64,000 bases of DNA from Pseudomonas songnenensis. Its GTDB lineage: Bacteria; Pseudomonadota; Gammaproteobacteria; Pseudomonadales; Pseudomonadaceae. Made by a program: the position numbers and the translations under genes. Below, piece by piece: positions 49,968 through 59,394 of this stretch. The stretch's first letter is position 1. Each line of letters starts with the position of its first letter. The notes beneath the pieces were generated by a model. It was not told the DNA's origin. It searched no databases and worked only from the letters and a program-made list of their open reading frames with translations. The stretch spans positions 1 to 64,000 of the forward strand of contig NZ_RFFN01000005.1 in assembly GCF_003696315.1 (NCBI RefSeq), given 5' to 3'.

Positions 49968-51881
49968 ATGCCTGTACGACGCACACGTAAAGACGACGGT
50001 AGTCAGTGGACCGCTGCCGATAGCCGCAGCATTTACGGTATCCGCCACTGGGGAGCTGGGTATTTCGCGATCAACGATCAGGGCAATGTCGAAGTGCGCC
50101 CGCAGGGGCCGAGCGGTGAGCCGATCGAGTTCAACGGGCTGATCGAGCAATTGCGCGAGGCGGGGCTGTCGCTGCCGTTGCTGGTGCGTTTCCCCGGCAT
50201 CCTGCAGGACCGCGTGCGGCGCCTGACCGGTGCCTTCGACGCCAACATCGAGCGCATGGAGTACGCCGGCAAGTACACCGCGTTGTACCCGATCAAGGTC
50301 AACCAGCAGGAAGCGGTGGTGGAGAACATCATTGCCACGCAGAACGTTTCCATCGGCCTGGAGGCGGGCTCCAAGCCGGAGCTGATGGCCGTGCTGGCGC
50401 TGGCACCGAAGGGCGGCACCATTGTCTGCAATGGCTACAAGGATCGCGAGTTCATCCGCCTGGCGCTGATGGGTCAGAAGCTCGGCCACAAGGTGTTCAT
50501 CGTCATCGAGAAGGAGTCCGAGGTCGGACTGGTGATCGAGGAGGCCAACGAGCTCAAGCTGACCCCGCAGGTCGGTCTGCGTGTGCGCCTGTCGTCGCTG
50601 GCATCGTCCAAATGGGCCGATACCGGTGGCGAGCGTTCCAAGTTCGGCTTGTCCGCAGCGCAGCTGCTCTCGGTGATCGAACGCTTCCGTGCGGCGGAAA
50701 TGGATCAGGGCATCCGCTTGCTGCACTTTCACATGGGCTCACAAATCGCCAACCTGGCGGATTACCGTCAGGGCTTCCGTGAGGCTATCCGTTACTACGC
50801 CGAGCTACGGGCGTTGAACCTGCCGGTGGATTACATCGATGTCGGCGGCGGCCTGGGGGTCGACTACGACGGCACCCATTCGCGCAACGCCAGCTCGATC
50901 AACTACGACATCGACGAGTACGCCGGCACCGTGGTCGGCATGCTCAAGGAATTCTGCGAGGCGCAGGGCCTGCCGCACCCGAACATCTTCTCCGAGAGCG
51001 GCCGGGCGATGACGGCGCATCATGCGGTGCTGGTCATGCAGGTCACCGATGTCGAGCGGCACAACGACGAGCTGCCGGTGATCGACAACTATGATGAACT
51101 GCCGGAAATCGTGCAGTCGCTGGCCGATCTGCTCGGGCCGACCGACCCGGAGATGGTCACCGAGACCTACTGGCGCGCTACCCACTACATGAGCGAGTCC
51201 AGCGCGCAGTACGCGTCCGGCAAGCTGACGCTGGCACAGAAGGCGCTGGCCGAGCAGAGCTATTTCGCCATCTGTCGCCGCCTGTACAACCAGCTCAAGG
51301 CCCGTCAGCGCTCGCACCGCGCAGTGCTCGACGAGCTCAACGACAAGCTGGCGGACAAGTACATCTGCAATTTCTCGGTGTTCCAGAGCCTGCCCGATAC
51401 CTGGGCGATCGACCAGATCCTGCCGATCGTGCCGCTGCAGCGGCTGACCGAAGAGCCGGTGCGGCGCGCCGTGCTGCAGGACCTGACCTGCGACTCGGAC
51501 GGCAAGATCAAGCACTACGTCGACGAGCAGAGCATCGAGAGCAGCATGCCGGTGCACGAGGTCGCGCCTGGCGAGGAGTACTTCCTCGGCGTGTTCCTGG
51601 TGGGTGCCTATCAGGAGATTCTCGGTGACATGCACAACCTGTTCGGCGATACCGACTCGGTGAACGTCTATCAGCGCGAGGACGGCAGCTACTACCACGC
51701 CGGCATCGAGACCCACGACACCATCGAGGACATGCTGCGCTACGTGCACCTGTCGCCCGAGGAGCTGATGACCTACTACCGCGACAAGGTCGCGGGCGCC
51801 AAGCTGAGTGCCAAGGAACGGACCCAGTACATCGATGCGTTGCGACTGGGCCTAACGCGGTCTTCCTATCTGACGCCTTGA
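49968..51881 (+). CDS. speA: Biosynthetic arginine decarboxylase
   Basis: This 637-residue PLP enzyme makes agmatine from arginine, the first step to putrescine. The PLP lysine is in [12 protein letters not shown], followed by [13 protein letters not shown], and the [15 protein letters not shown]-phosphate loop. [18 protein letters not shown] [15 protein letters not shown] is typical of SpeA. The ATG at 49968 follows GGGAGG at five bases. A TTG immediately before it is disfavoured. A small stem-loop separates it from the convergent DUF2214 gene. Confidence 0.94.
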   Translation: MPVRRTRKDDGSQWTAADSRSIYGIRHWGAGYFAINDQGNVEVRPQGPSGEPIEFNGLIEQLREAGLSLPLLVRFPGILQDRVRRLTGAFDANIERMEYAGKYTALYPIKVNQQEAVVENIIATQNVSIGLEAGSKPELMAVLALAPKGGTIVCNGYKDREFIRLALMGQKLGHKVFIVIEKESEVGLVIEEANELKLTPQVGLRVRLSSLASSKWADTGGERSKFGLSAAQLLSVIERFRAAEMDQGIRLLHFHMGSQIANLADYRQGFREAIRYYAELRALNLPVDYIDVGGGLGVDYDGTHSRNASSINYDIDEYAGTVVGMLKEFCEAQGLPHPNIFSESGRAMTAHHAVLVMQVTDVERHNDELPVIDNYDELPEIVQSLADLLGPTDPEMVTETYWRATHYMSESSAQYASGKLTLAQKALAEQSYFAICRRLYNQLKARQRSHRAVLDELNDKLADKYICNFSVFQSLPDTWAIDQILPIVPLQRLTEEPVRRAVLQDLTCDSDGKIKHYVDEQSIESSMPVHEVAPGEEYFLGVFLVGAYQEILGDMHNLFGDTDSVNVYQREDGSYYHAGIETHDTIEDMLRYVHLSPEELMTYYRDKVAGAKLSAKERTQYIDALRLGLTRSSYLTP

Positions 51882-51888
51882 GTGGCGA

Positions 51889-51906
51889 GCCCGGCGTCAG
51901 CCGGGC
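51889..51906. terminator. Small GC hairpin at speA/DUF2214 ends
   Basis: GCCCGGC pairs with GCCGGGC over GTCA and overlaps the DUF2214 stop. There is no T-run. Confidence 0.45.
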
Positions 51907-52355
51907 ATCACACCAAAGCCCCGTGCCATCAGCGCCGCCAGCAGGGGAATCAGCGCGAGCAGGAGCAGCTCCAGGCGGATGGTCAGCTTGACCCACCTGG
52001 CGCTGCGGTCCGAGATGATCGGTGCCTGGCCTGCCGCGAGTGCGGGGCGCCAGCGCAGAAAGGTCAGCGTCGGGTAGATAGACAGGACGGCGACGACCAC
52101 GAACAGGCCGACCTTGGCATGGAACAGGCTGTTCTTCAGGTAATAATCCAGGCCTTTGCCATAGAGGATTGCGCGGGCAGCTCCGCTGGCCAGTACCGCC
52201 GCCGCGGTGATGCCAAAGGCGATGTCGATGCGGAACAGGCTGCGCGCGCGCTCCAGCGTCAGCGGCTGGCGGAACAGCTGATGCTCCAGCAGCAGCAGGG
52301 CAAAGAGCAGGAATATCGCCAGGAAGTGCAGGTAGGCGGCGATGGCATACGCCAT
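51897..52355 (-). CDS. DUF2214 family membrane protein
   Basis: This 152-residue inner-membrane protein has four helices: an early LHFLAIFLLFALLLLEHQLF helix, a RIDIAFGITAAAVLASGAARAILYGKG block and an FHAKVGLFVVVAVLSIYPT helix. These are typical of DUF2214. The function is unknown. It starts two bases after the MATE gene stop, so the two are almost surely one operon. Confidence 0.8.
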   Translation of the reverse strand: MAYAIAAYLHFLAIFLLFALLLLEHQLFRQPLTLERARSLFRIDIAFGITAAAVLASGAARAILYGKGLDYYLKNSLFHAKVGLFVVVAVLSIYPTLTFLRWRPALAAGQAPIISDRSARWVKLTIRLELLLLALIPLLAALMARGFGVMPG

Positions 52356-52357
52356 GT

Positions 52358-53731
52358 TCAGTGTCCCTCGGAGTGCGTGGTGCTCGGCGCGCCCATGGTA
52401 AACCAGGCTCCGCTGCGCTGCAGGCGCTGAGCGAGCACGCCCAGGCAGACGCCGCGCATCAGCATGAAGGCGAGAAACGCCAGCCACAAGCCGTGATTGC
52501 CAAGCCCCTGCAGTAGCCAGCCCAGCGGCAACGTCAGCGCCACCGCCAGCAGCATGCTGTTGCGCATCTCCCGCGCGCGGGTGGCGCCGATGAACAGCCC
52601 GTCAAGCAGATAGCTCCAGACCGCGATCAGCGGCAATGCCGCCAGATAGGGCAGGTAGGTCAGCGCGGTCTGGCGCACCTCGGGGATGTCGGTCTGCAAC
52701 TGGATGAACAGCTGGCCGCCGAACAGAAAGAACAGGCCGAAGGCGATGCTGGCCAGCAATGACCAACCCCCGGCAACCACCATCACCCGTTGCAGCGCGT
52801 TGCGGTCGCGAGCACCGATGGCATGTCCACTCAAGGCTTCCACGGCATGGGCCAACCCATCGAGGGCATGCGCGGTCAGCAGCAGGCCGTTGAGCAGCAA
52901 GGCGTTGGCGGCGACAGTGGCGTCGCCCAGGCGGGTTCCCTGTACCGTCACCAGGAAAAACACCAGCTGCAACGCCAGGGAGCGCAGGAAGATGTCGCGG
53001 TTGACCGCCATCAGCGGGCGCCAGCTTAGCCAAAGGCGCAGGGCTGCAAGATCGAGCCTGCCGGGATAACGGGCCAGCGCGTTGCGGGTGAGCGCAAGAC
53101 CGAGCAGCGCGCCGCTCCATTCGGCGATCACCGAAGCGCGCGCGGCGCCGGCCACGCCCCAGTCGAGGCCGAGCACGAACCACAGGTCCAGTGCGACATT
53201 GATGAGGTTGGTCGTCAGCAGAATGGCCAGCGGAGCACGCGCGTTCTGCGTGCCGAGAAACCAGCCAATCAGCGCATAGCTGGCCAGCGCCGCGGGCAGG
53301 CCGAACAGGCGCGTATGGAAATAGTCGCGGGTAAGCTCGTCCAGTTCGGCGGACGGCTGCATCACCTGCAGCGCGGCGCCTTTGAGCGGCACGCCGATCA
53401 CGCCCAGCAGCAGGGCGAAGCCGAGGGCCAGCAATAGCCCCTGCAACAGGATCTGGCGCAGCGCGCCGCCATCCTGGCGGCCGGCTGCCTGTGCAGCGAA
53501 GCCGGTCGTACCCATGCGCAGGAAGCCCATCACCCACACCAATAACGTGTACAGGCTGCCGCCAACCGCCACCGCGCCCAGCTGGTGAGCGTGCGGCAGA
53601 TGGCCGATCACGCTGCTGTCCACCAGCGCGACCAGCGGAACGGACAGGTTGGACAGGATCATCGGCGCTGCCAGCGCCCACACCTTGCTATGGGTGGGCG
53701 CATGACGCCAGGCGGCAAGCATGCTGGACAT
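52358..53731 (-). CDS. MATE family efflux transporter
   Basis: This 457-residue MATE transporter has 12 helices and is of the DinF-like branch. The opening is VWALAAPMILSNLSVPLVALVDSSVIGHL, and the second repeat has ALDGLAHAVEALSGHAIGARD. The direction of export and the substrate cannot be told. ATG 53731 is used because the longer frame has an unlikely N-terminus. DUF2214 follows at two bases. Confidence 0.88.
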   Translation of the reverse strand: MSSMLAAWRHAPTHSKVWALAAPMILSNLSVPLVALVDSSVIGHLPHAHQLGAVAVGGSLYTLLVWVMGFLRMGTTGFAAQAAGRQDGGALRQILLQGLLLALGFALLLGVIGVPLKGAALQVMQPSAELDELTRDYFHTRLFGLPAALASYALIGWFLGTQNARAPLAILLTTNLINVALDLWFVLGLDWGVAGAARASVIAEWSGALLGLALTRNALARYPGRLDLAALRLWLSWRPLMAVNRDIFLRSLALQLVFFLVTVQGTRLGDATVAANALLLNGLLLTAHALDGLAHAVEALSGHAIGARDRNALQRVMVVAGGWSLLASIAFGLFFLFGGQLFIQLQTDIPEVRQTALTYLPYLAALPLIAVWSYLLDGLFIGATRAREMRNSMLLAVALTLPLGWLLQGLGNHGLWLAFLAFMLMRGVCLGVLAQRLQRSGAWFTMGAPSTTHSEGH

Positions 53732-53837
53732 TTCGGGCCTTCCGGGACGGCCCGGCACTATACGTGGCATCGAAAAAAGAGGAAAAGCCGGCCTGCTCGC
53801 AAACCGGGCGGTAGCGCTTAGCGATTTCGGCAGCGGC

Positions 53838-54131
53838 TCAGTGGATCAGCCAACTCAGCAGCCACAGGCCGAGAAACAGCCAGATCAGCCCACCGATGAT
53901 CGAGCCGCGAAAGAACGAGCGTACCGCGGCGACCAGCAGCAACAGGCCGATCGCCAGTGCCACCAGGCTGATCAGCGACCGGTCCATGCCGAGCGTGCGC
54001 GACAGCCCCTCGAGGAAGTTGTGCCCGGCTCGGGCGAACAGGCCGAAGAAATCGCCCAGCGCCTCGACGATGAAGCGTATGACCGAGCCAAGCGCCTGTC
54101 CCAACCATTCGAAGAATCCTTCTACCCGCAT
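53838..54131 (-). CDS. Small membrane protein, 97 residues
   Basis: I do not recognise a family. The protein has an amphipathic start (MRVEGFFEWLGQALGSVIRF) and two strong C-terminal helices (ISLVALAIGLLLLVAAVRSFFR, IGGLIWLFLGLWLLSWLIH). It is probably an inner-membrane protein with the N-terminus on the cytoplasmic face. ATG 54131 follows GGAGAG. It stands alone between the MATE and SdiA-regulated genes. Confidence 0.65.
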   Translation of the reverse strand: MRVEGFFEWLGQALGSVIRFIVEALGDFFGLFARAGHNFLEGLSRTLGMDRSLISLVALAIGLLLLVAAVRSFFRGSIIGGLIWLFLGLWLLSWLIH

Positions 54132-54358
54132 GTATCGCTCTCCTGAAACGTTCGATTGCCGTGCGCAAGCACAGCCCTGCGCATTGGGCTGTCTAGCACG
54201 CCCGAGAGTTCCGAATCGCTGCTGCCGCGCTGGAACCGATGGAGAAGGATCGCGGTCGTAGTGACGCTGCACGGATCGGCGCTGGGCTCGGGCACCCGCC
54301 TTCATGCAGCTGCAACATGCCCCGGGCAATCTGCCTGCGATCCCCTGAACGAGAACAC

Positions 54359-55294
54359 ATGATGCGAGCCCTTGCCAGAGCGCAACTGGGACGAGTTGCG
54401 GCGCTGCGTCCGGCCTGGTGGTACGGCTGCGCGCTTTTCGCGCTGCTCTACGCCGCCACTACCATTCACCTCGATGAGCGCCTGTTCTACACATTGAAGA
54501 CCACCTGGCATGAAACCAGTTGGGAGCGGCGCAGCCTCTGGCTTCCGGAATATCAGGTGAAGATCGATGCGCTGCCTGTGGCAACGGTGCACGACAACCT
54601 CTCCGGGCTGACTTATGACGAGGGCCGCGCTCATCTGTGGGCGGTGGTCAACAATCCGGAGGAACTGCTCGCACTGGGGCGTGATGGCAGCTTTATCGCG
54701 CGCTACCCGTTGCAGGGTTTCGAGGATGTCGAGGGGGTTACCTATCTTGGCGACGACCTGTTGGTCGTGACCGAAGAGCGCAAACAGTCGCTGGTTGTCC
54801 TGGCCGTCCCCAGGGTGGCCGGGCCGTTGCTGCGTGCGGAAGGGCGCTCCATCACCCTGGCCCTTGGCGAGGCGCAGAACTCCGGCTTCGAAGGTGTCGG
54901 CTACGACCGAGCGGGCGATCGTCTGTTCGTGGTCAAGGAGCATTCGCCGCGCAAGCTCTATGAAATCCACGGCATCAAGCGCAGCCTGGCCGGCGACATG
55001 GACATCAAGATCATCGACCGTCAGGCCTGGATCGACAAGCTGGACATGGCCAGCGACCTGTCGTCGGTGCATTTCGACGAGCAGACCGGTCATCTGGTGC
55101 TGCTCAGCGACGAGGCGAAGATGATGCTGGAGCTGGATGCCGACGGCGAGCTGGTCAGCTTCCGCTCGCTATGGCGCGGTTTCGCCGGGCTCGAGCGCAG
55201 CGTGCCGCAGGCCGAGGGCATGACCTTCGACGCGCAGGGCAATCTCTATCTGGTCAGCGAGCCGAACCTGTTCTACGCCTTCGAACATCAGTGA
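54359..55294 (+). CDS. SdiA-regulated (YjiK) family protein
   Basis: This 311-residue protein has an N-terminal transmembrane anchor (WWYGCALFALLYAATT, about residues 20-36) and a beta-propeller-like periplasmic domain of the SdiA-regulated family. Repeats such as NLSGLTYDEGRAHLWAV, GFEDVEGVTYLGDDLLVV and GFEGVGYDRAGDRLFVV mark successive blades. The function is unknown, and no SdiA is nearby. Start at ATG 54359 or the next codon. Confidence 0.78.
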   Translation: MMRALARAQLGRVAALRPAWWYGCALFALLYAATTIHLDERLFYTLKTTWHETSWERRSLWLPEYQVKIDALPVATVHDNLSGLTYDEGRAHLWAVVNNPEELLALGRDGSFIARYPLQGFEDVEGVTYLGDDLLVVTEERKQSLVVLAVPRVAGPLLRAEGRSITLALGEAQNSGFEGVGYDRAGDRLFVVKEHSPRKLYEIHGIKRSLAGDMDIKIIDRQAWIDKLDMASDLSSVHFDEQTGHLVLLSDEAKMMLELDADGELVSFRSLWRGFAGLERSVPQAEGMTFDAQGNLYLVSEPNLFYAFEHQ

Positions 55295-55315
55295 AAATGG
55301 CCTGGCTGTGCAAAC

Positions 55316-55765
55316 CTAGCCGCGCTGGATCAGCCAGACACCGCCGAAGATCAGCAACAGGCCGGACACCTTGCCGAGGCTGATTGAGGACTGGCGGAAA
55401 CCGGCCCAGCCGAAGTGGTCCAGCAGCAGGGCGACGAACAGCTGGCCGGCCAGCAAGAGCGCCATGAACAGCAACGCGCCGGTGCGCGGTGCGGCGAAGG
55501 CGGCCGTGGCGATAAAGAAGGCGCCCAGCAGGCCGCCACACCAGTGCCACCAGTGCAGGCCCTTGAGGGTCTGCAGCGCCGGGATATCGCGCTGGACTGC
55601 CACGATAACGAACAGCGCCAGCGTTCCCACGGTGAACGAAAGCAACGCCGCGCCCATGACGTTGCCGAGCTGGCGCGCCACCTGACCATTGATTCCGGCC
55701 TGCAAAGGCAGCATGGCGCCGGCAATGAACGGCAGGGTGAGCAACCACCAGGCAACAGCGGGCAT
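55316..55765 (-). CDS. YdcZ (DUF606) DMT-type transporter
   Basis: This 149-residue protein has five helices, half the size of a classic DMT transporter. PLQAGINGQVARQLGNVMGAALLSFTVG is the DUF606 hallmark. It should act as a dimer. Half-size DMT genes often come in pairs, but only one is present. The gene is convergent with the SdiA-regulated gene. Confidence 0.82.
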   Translation of the reverse strand: MPAVAWWLLTLPFIAGAMLPLQAGINGQVARQLGNVMGAALLSFTVGTLALFVIVAVQRDIPALQTLKGLHWWHWCGGLLGAFFIATAAFAAPRTGALLFMALLLAGQLFVALLLDHFGWAGFRQSSISLGKVSGLLLIFGGVWLIQRG

Positions 55766-55849
55766 TTCAGGTCTCCAGGATCAGCGGCGCGACAGTATGG
55801 CGAGCGCGGCAGCCGCTCGCCAGCACCGCGGCAGGCTCAGGCGCTTGGC

Positions 55850-56407
55850 TCAGTGCGGTGGATACTGCGACAGCACCCGCGCCACCAGCTCGCGCATGCT
55901 GCCAGCGCGCTCGTCGGGCGTGCCCTGGCGGCTGCGCAGTACCTGCTCGGCACTGCCACGCCAGACCAGCTTGCCATCGGTGGCGTCATACAGATCGATC
56001 TGCAAGGTGCCGACCTGATAGTCGATGGTGCGGGTATCGGTGAACATCGGTCCGCCCCAGTAGCCATACCAGGGATTGCCCCAGGCGCCGGAAGTGGTCG
56101 TGTATTGCTGGGTGCGCTGGTCGACGATGTACCACGCCTGCACCTGCACGCCGGCCGCGGCACTCGCCGTGGCGGGCCGCAGGCCGCGCTGGTCCAGTTG
56201 CTCGGCAATGGCGTCGCGGACCCGCTGCTCGGTGAGGTCGCTCTGTATGCGCGGGTCATCCGGCCGGTACTGCAGCGCCGGCTCCTTCCAGCTCCAGGCG
56301 CGATAGGCGGAGAAATCCCGTGTCGGATCGAAATCGCGCTGCACCTGCGGGCCCTGGCAGGCGACGAGGGCGAGGAGTAGGGGAATCAGCAACAGACGGC
56401 GGAACAT
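55850..56407 (-). CDS. DUF4136 lipoprotein A
   Basis: This 185-residue lipoprotein has a lipobox LVAC, then the DUF4136 start DFDPTRDFSAYRAWSW. IAEQLDQRGLRPA lies mid-protein and a conserved C-terminal block ends the protein (LVWRGSAEQVL ... VARVLSQYPP). The function is unknown. A paralogue stands just upstream, at 56481-57089, sharing DFSSYQHWSW and DQRGLRPA. Confidence 0.85.
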   Translation of the reverse strand: MFRRLLLIPLLLALVACQGPQVQRDFDPTRDFSAYRAWSWKEPALQYRPDDPRIQSDLTEQRVRDAIAEQLDQRGLRPATASAAAGVQVQAWYIVDQRTQQYTTTSGAWGNPWYGYWGGPMFTDTRTIDYQVGTLQIDLYDATDGKLVWRGSAEQVLRSRQGTPDERAGSMRELVARVLSQYPPH

Positions 56408-56480
56408 GATCGTTCTCCAGGGAAGGGGCTGCTCAGTCTAGGCCCGGCGCCTTCGTTCGGCGCGTAGCCACTTGCCGCAC

Positions 56481-57089
56481 TCAGCGCGGCGGATAATCGG
56501 CCAGCGCCCGCTCGACGGCCTGGCGCACCGCATCTTGCTGCTTGGCCCGGCTGCCGCTCAGGCGCGCTTCGGCGCGATTGCTCCAGACCGAATGCCCGGA
56601 AGACGCATCGAACATCTCGATGCGCACCGAGACGACTTCCTCCTCGTAGTTGCGCACGATGGGCACGCTGGTGCCGACGCCATACCCGGTGCCGTAGCCA
56701 CCGCCATAACGGCCTACGCCGACATGCGGGCCGTAGCCGTAGTTGTCGTAGGTCTGGCGTACTCGGGTTTCCTTGCTGGCGCTGGCGCTGATCCGTACAT
56801 CACCCGGAGCATTGTCCGGGGCCGGTCGCAGACCACGTTGATCGAGGGCGCCGGCGACCATCTCCTGCAGTTCTTCACCGCTGATCGAGGCCGTACCCGC
56901 TGGCGGGCTGCGCCAGCTCCAGTGCTGGTAGCTGGAGAAGTCCCTGGGCGCGGCCGGATAGGTGGGCGCCTGGATCTGTTCCACCGGAGGGGCGGGCGGT
57001 ATCGGCGCCGATTCATCGGTATAGGGGTTCTGGCTCTGGCAGGCCGCGAGGGCAAGGCAGAGCAAGGGCATAAACGCGCGGTTCGACAT
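56481..57089 (-). CDS. DUF4136 lipoprotein B
   Basis: This 202-residue lipoprotein has a lipobox LAAC. It is a paralogue of the gene after it, with DFSSYQHWSWRSP and ALDQRGLRPAP. An inserted Gly/Tyr-rich stretch (YGYGPHVGVGRYGGGYGTGYG) gives it an odd low-complexity middle part. The C-terminal HSVWSNRAEARL and ALADYPPR match DUF4136. It follows cmoM by 18 bases and may be in the same transcript. The role is unknown. Confidence 0.83.
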   Translation of the reverse strand: MSNRAFMPLLCLALAACQSQNPYTDESAPIPPAPPVEQIQAPTYPAAPRDFSSYQHWSWRSPPAGTASISGEELQEMVAGALDQRGLRPAPDNAPGDVRISASASKETRVRQTYDNYGYGPHVGVGRYGGGYGTGYGVGTSVPIVRNYEEEVVSVRIEMFDASSGHSVWSNRAEARLSGSRAKQQDAVRQAVERALADYPPR

Positions 57090-57107
57090 GGAAACCTCCC
57101 GGCCGGC

Positions 57108-57857
57108 TCAGCGTGGCCGGCACAACCAGTGCAGATAGCGCCCGAGGCCGGCGAAGGTGGGATGGCGGCGGTAGGCCAGTTCCATCTCGATGAGGTCGGC
57201 CGGCTCGGTGCGGGCCTGGAAATCGGCGGGCATGTAGTCATGGAAAACGCGCACGCCACTGCTGGATTCGACCTGCCAGTGCGGCGCGAGTTGCGCAGCC
57301 AGTTCGCGTGGGTCCAGCGGTTGCTGCGGGGTCAGGCTCTGCCGTTCGCCGGCATAGGTCTGGCTGCGCAGCTTCTTGAAGTGGCCCTTGAGCAGGTTGC
57401 GGTAGATCAGCGCATCGCGGTTGTAGAAGGCCAGTGACAGCCAGCCATCGGCCGCGGTCAGGCGGTGCAGCACCGGCAGGATCGCCTGGGGCTCGGCGAG
57501 CCACTCCAGCACGGCGTGGCAGATGACCAGATCGAAGCGGCCGTCGACATGCGCTTCCACCGCCTGCCAGGGCGCCTGGATGAAGGTCGCCTGCTGACCG
57601 GCATCGGCGAACTGCTGGCGGGCGCCTTGCAGCATCGGTTCGGCGGGCTCGGCGAGGGTGACCGCATGGCCCTGCTGCGCCAGCCAGAGGCTCATATGGC
57701 CGAGCCCGGCGCCGATGTCCAGCACCCGCAGCGGGCGCGGCGGCAGGATCTCGGCCAGGTCGGCCTGCAGCACGGCCAGGCGGATCGCGCCCTTGGCGCC
57801 GCCGTAGATCTTCTCGGCGAAACGCGTCGCCAGCTCGTCGAAATGGCGGTCGCTCAT
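57108..57857 (-). CDS. cmoM: tRNA cmo5U methyltransferase CmoM
   Basis: This 249-residue SAM methyltransferase finishes the mcmo5U modification in tRNA wobble position (CmoM/SmtA family). The SAM site is VLDIGAGLGHMSLWLAQQGH. The DLVICHAVLEWL motif and the YNRDALIYRNLLKGHFKK block are typical of CmoM. ATG 57857 overlaps the MazG-like stop as ATGA. The longer frame to 58190 is shadow sequence. Confidence 0.87.
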   Translation of the reverse strand: MSDRHFDELATRFAEKIYGGAKGAIRLAVLQADLAEILPPRPLRVLDIGAGLGHMSLWLAQQGHAVTLAEPAEPMLQGARQQFADAGQQATFIQAPWQAVEAHVDGRFDLVICHAVLEWLAEPQAILPVLHRLTAADGWLSLAFYNRDALIYRNLLKGHFKKLRSQTYAGERQSLTPQQPLDPRELAAQLAPHWQVESSSGVRVFHDYMPADFQARTEPADLIEMELAYRRHPTFAGLGRYLHWLCRPR

Positions 57858-58159
57858 CGGACGAAGCGCCGCTCGTTGTCGGCCAGCTTGTCCAGCAACG
57901 CCTGTTCCATGTCGATCCCCAGCTCGCTGCACATCAGCAGCAGATACATGAGGATGTCGCCGACCTCCTGGCCCGCGTGCTCGAGCTTGTCGGCCGATAG
58001 CTGGCGCGACTCGTCCTCGGTCTGCCACTGGAAGATTTCCACCAGCTCGGCCATTTCGACACTGGCGGCCATGGCGAGGTTTTTCGGGCTGTGAAAGCGC
58101 TGCCAGTCGTTGCGATCGCGGATCGCGTGCAGGCGCTGGGTGATCTGTTCGATGTTCAT
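57854..58159 (-). CDS. MazG-like nucleotide pyrophosphohydrolase
   Basis: This 101-residue all-helical NTP pyrophosphatase is of the short MazG/RS21-C6 type. The Mg-binding acids are in SVEMAELVEIFQW (EXXE) and EVGDILMYLLLMC (EXXD). It may act on non-canonical nucleotides. It is coupled by four bases to cmoM. The combination with a tRNA methyltransferase has no clear functional tie. Confidence 0.85.
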   Translation of the reverse strand: MNIEQITQRLHAIRDRNDWQRFHSPKNLAMAASVEMAELVEIFQWQTEDESRQLSADKLEHAGQEVGDILMYLLLMCSELGIDMEQALLDKLADNERRFVR

Positions 58160-58225
58160 CAGGGGAGGCGGGCTGTTCGAAAGACGACAAGCTTCCGCCA
58201 GTGCGCCGGCGCCCGCAAGAGGGCG

Positions 58226-59215
58226 TCAGCCGCGGCGGACCTTCAGCTCGCGCTCGATGGCGATCACGCCGGGGCGGTAGTCGCCCTGTTCGATGGCGCG
58301 AATGGCCTGCTCCAGCACCTGCTCGGCGATCTGCGCGTGCTGCTGGGAAATCGCGTTGACCCGGATCGGCAGGAAATCCAACAACTGCGCATCACCGAAG
58401 GTGCCCAGCCGCAGCTGTTCGGGCCAGAGCAGGTCGCGCTCGCGCAGCGCGTCGAACACGCCTTCGAGCAACACATAGGCGGTGGTGATCAGTGCATCGG
58501 GCAGCGCGCCGCGGTCGAGCAGGGCGAGCATCTGCGCGCGGCCGCAGGCGCGGCTGAACTGCTCGGCACGCAGGATGCTGACCGGCCCGCGGTGCTGCGC
58601 CAGTGCCTGCTGGAACCCTTCTTCGCGCTGCTGGCTGATGCGCAGCGCCGGGCGTGCGCTGATCAGGGCGACATGCGCCTCGGGCGGCACGTCCAGCGAG
58701 CGGGTCAGCTGCGCGCCGGCTTCGCGGTCGTCGCTGACCACCGAGCAGAAGTGTTCGGCATCCAGCGCACGGTCCAGCGCAATCACCGGCGTGCCGGCCG
58801 CCTGAACCTTGCGGTACCCGGCATCGTCCGCCGGCAGGCAGCTGGCGACGATCAGCGCATCGCAGCGTCGCGAGCGCAGCACCTGGATGACCTGGCGCTC
58901 GGTGTCCGGCTCGTCGTCCGTCCCGGCGATAAGCAGCTGGTAGCCGCGCTGTCGCGCACGCTGCTCGAGCAGCTTGGCCAGGCGTGCATAGCTGGGGTTT
59001 TCCAGGTCCGGCACGATGAAGCCGAGGGTCCGCGACTGGCCGCGGCGCAGCCCGGCGGCCTGCTGGTCGAGCTGAAAACCCTGCTGCTCGGCGACCGCCA
59101 GCACGCGCTCGACCGTGGCTGGACTGATCCGTCGCTGCGCGGCCTTGCCGTTGAGCACGTAGCTGGCGGTGGTTACCGAAACGTTGGCGAGGCGGGCGAT
59201 GTCGGTCAGTTTCAA
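58226..59215 (-). CDS. cra: Catabolite repressor/activator Cra (FruR)
   Basis: This 329-residue LacI-family regulator has the helix-turn-helix MKLTDIARLANVSVTTASYVLNGKA with the FruR-type spacing, and a sugar-binding domain (LGFIVPDLENPSYARLAKLLEQRARQRGY). It is divergent from fruBKA. In pseudomonads Cra is a local repressor of the fru operon relieved by fructose-1-phosphate. The Cra-like operator at 59290-59305 is its natural target. Confidence 0.92.
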   Translation of the reverse strand: MKLTDIARLANVSVTTASYVLNGKAAQRRISPATVERVLAVAEQQGFQLDQQAAGLRRGQSRTLGFIVPDLENPSYARLAKLLEQRARQRGYQLLIAGTDDEPDTERQVIQVLRSRRCDALIVASCLPADDAGYRKVQAAGTPVIALDRALDAEHFCSVVSDDREAGAQLTRSLDVPPEAHVALISARPALRISQQREEGFQQALAQHRGPVSILRAEQFSRACGRAQMLALLDRGALPDALITTAYVLLEGVFDALRERDLLWPEQLRLGTFGDAQLLDFLPIRVNAISQQHAQIAEQVLEQAIRAIEQGDYRPGVIAIERELKVRRG

Positions 59216-59257
59216 CTGGGGGGCCTAAGACGGGTGGTATGAATTCGGGCTTCTAGA

Positions 59258-59277
59258 ATTACCCAATATTGCGTAAT
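59258..59277. promoter_or_regulatory. Unassigned 20-bp palindrome, fru control region
   Basis: ATTACCCAATATTGCGTAAT is symmetric at 18 of 20 positions; only the C/C pair at positions 6 and 15 does not match. It lies 12 bases from the Cra-like operator, between cra and fruB. It does not resemble the Cra site. Confidence 0.5.
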
Positions 59278-59289
59278 GTGCCAGCCTTG

Positions 59290-59305
59290 GCTGAAACGTT
59301 TCAGC
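59290..59305. promoter_or_regulatory. Cra operator of fruBKA
   Basis: GCTGAAACGTTTCAGC is a perfect 16-bp palindrome with the AAACGTTT core of the P. putida Cra site (TTAAACGTTTCA). It stands 90 bases before fruB. Confidence 0.8.
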
Positions 59306-59394
59306 AGCTCTCAGGTCTGAAGCGCCAGCCCAGGATTCGGGCTATGCCGGCGCACCGTCGGCCACAACAATCGCGAGCCCCGCAGGAGTTCTCC

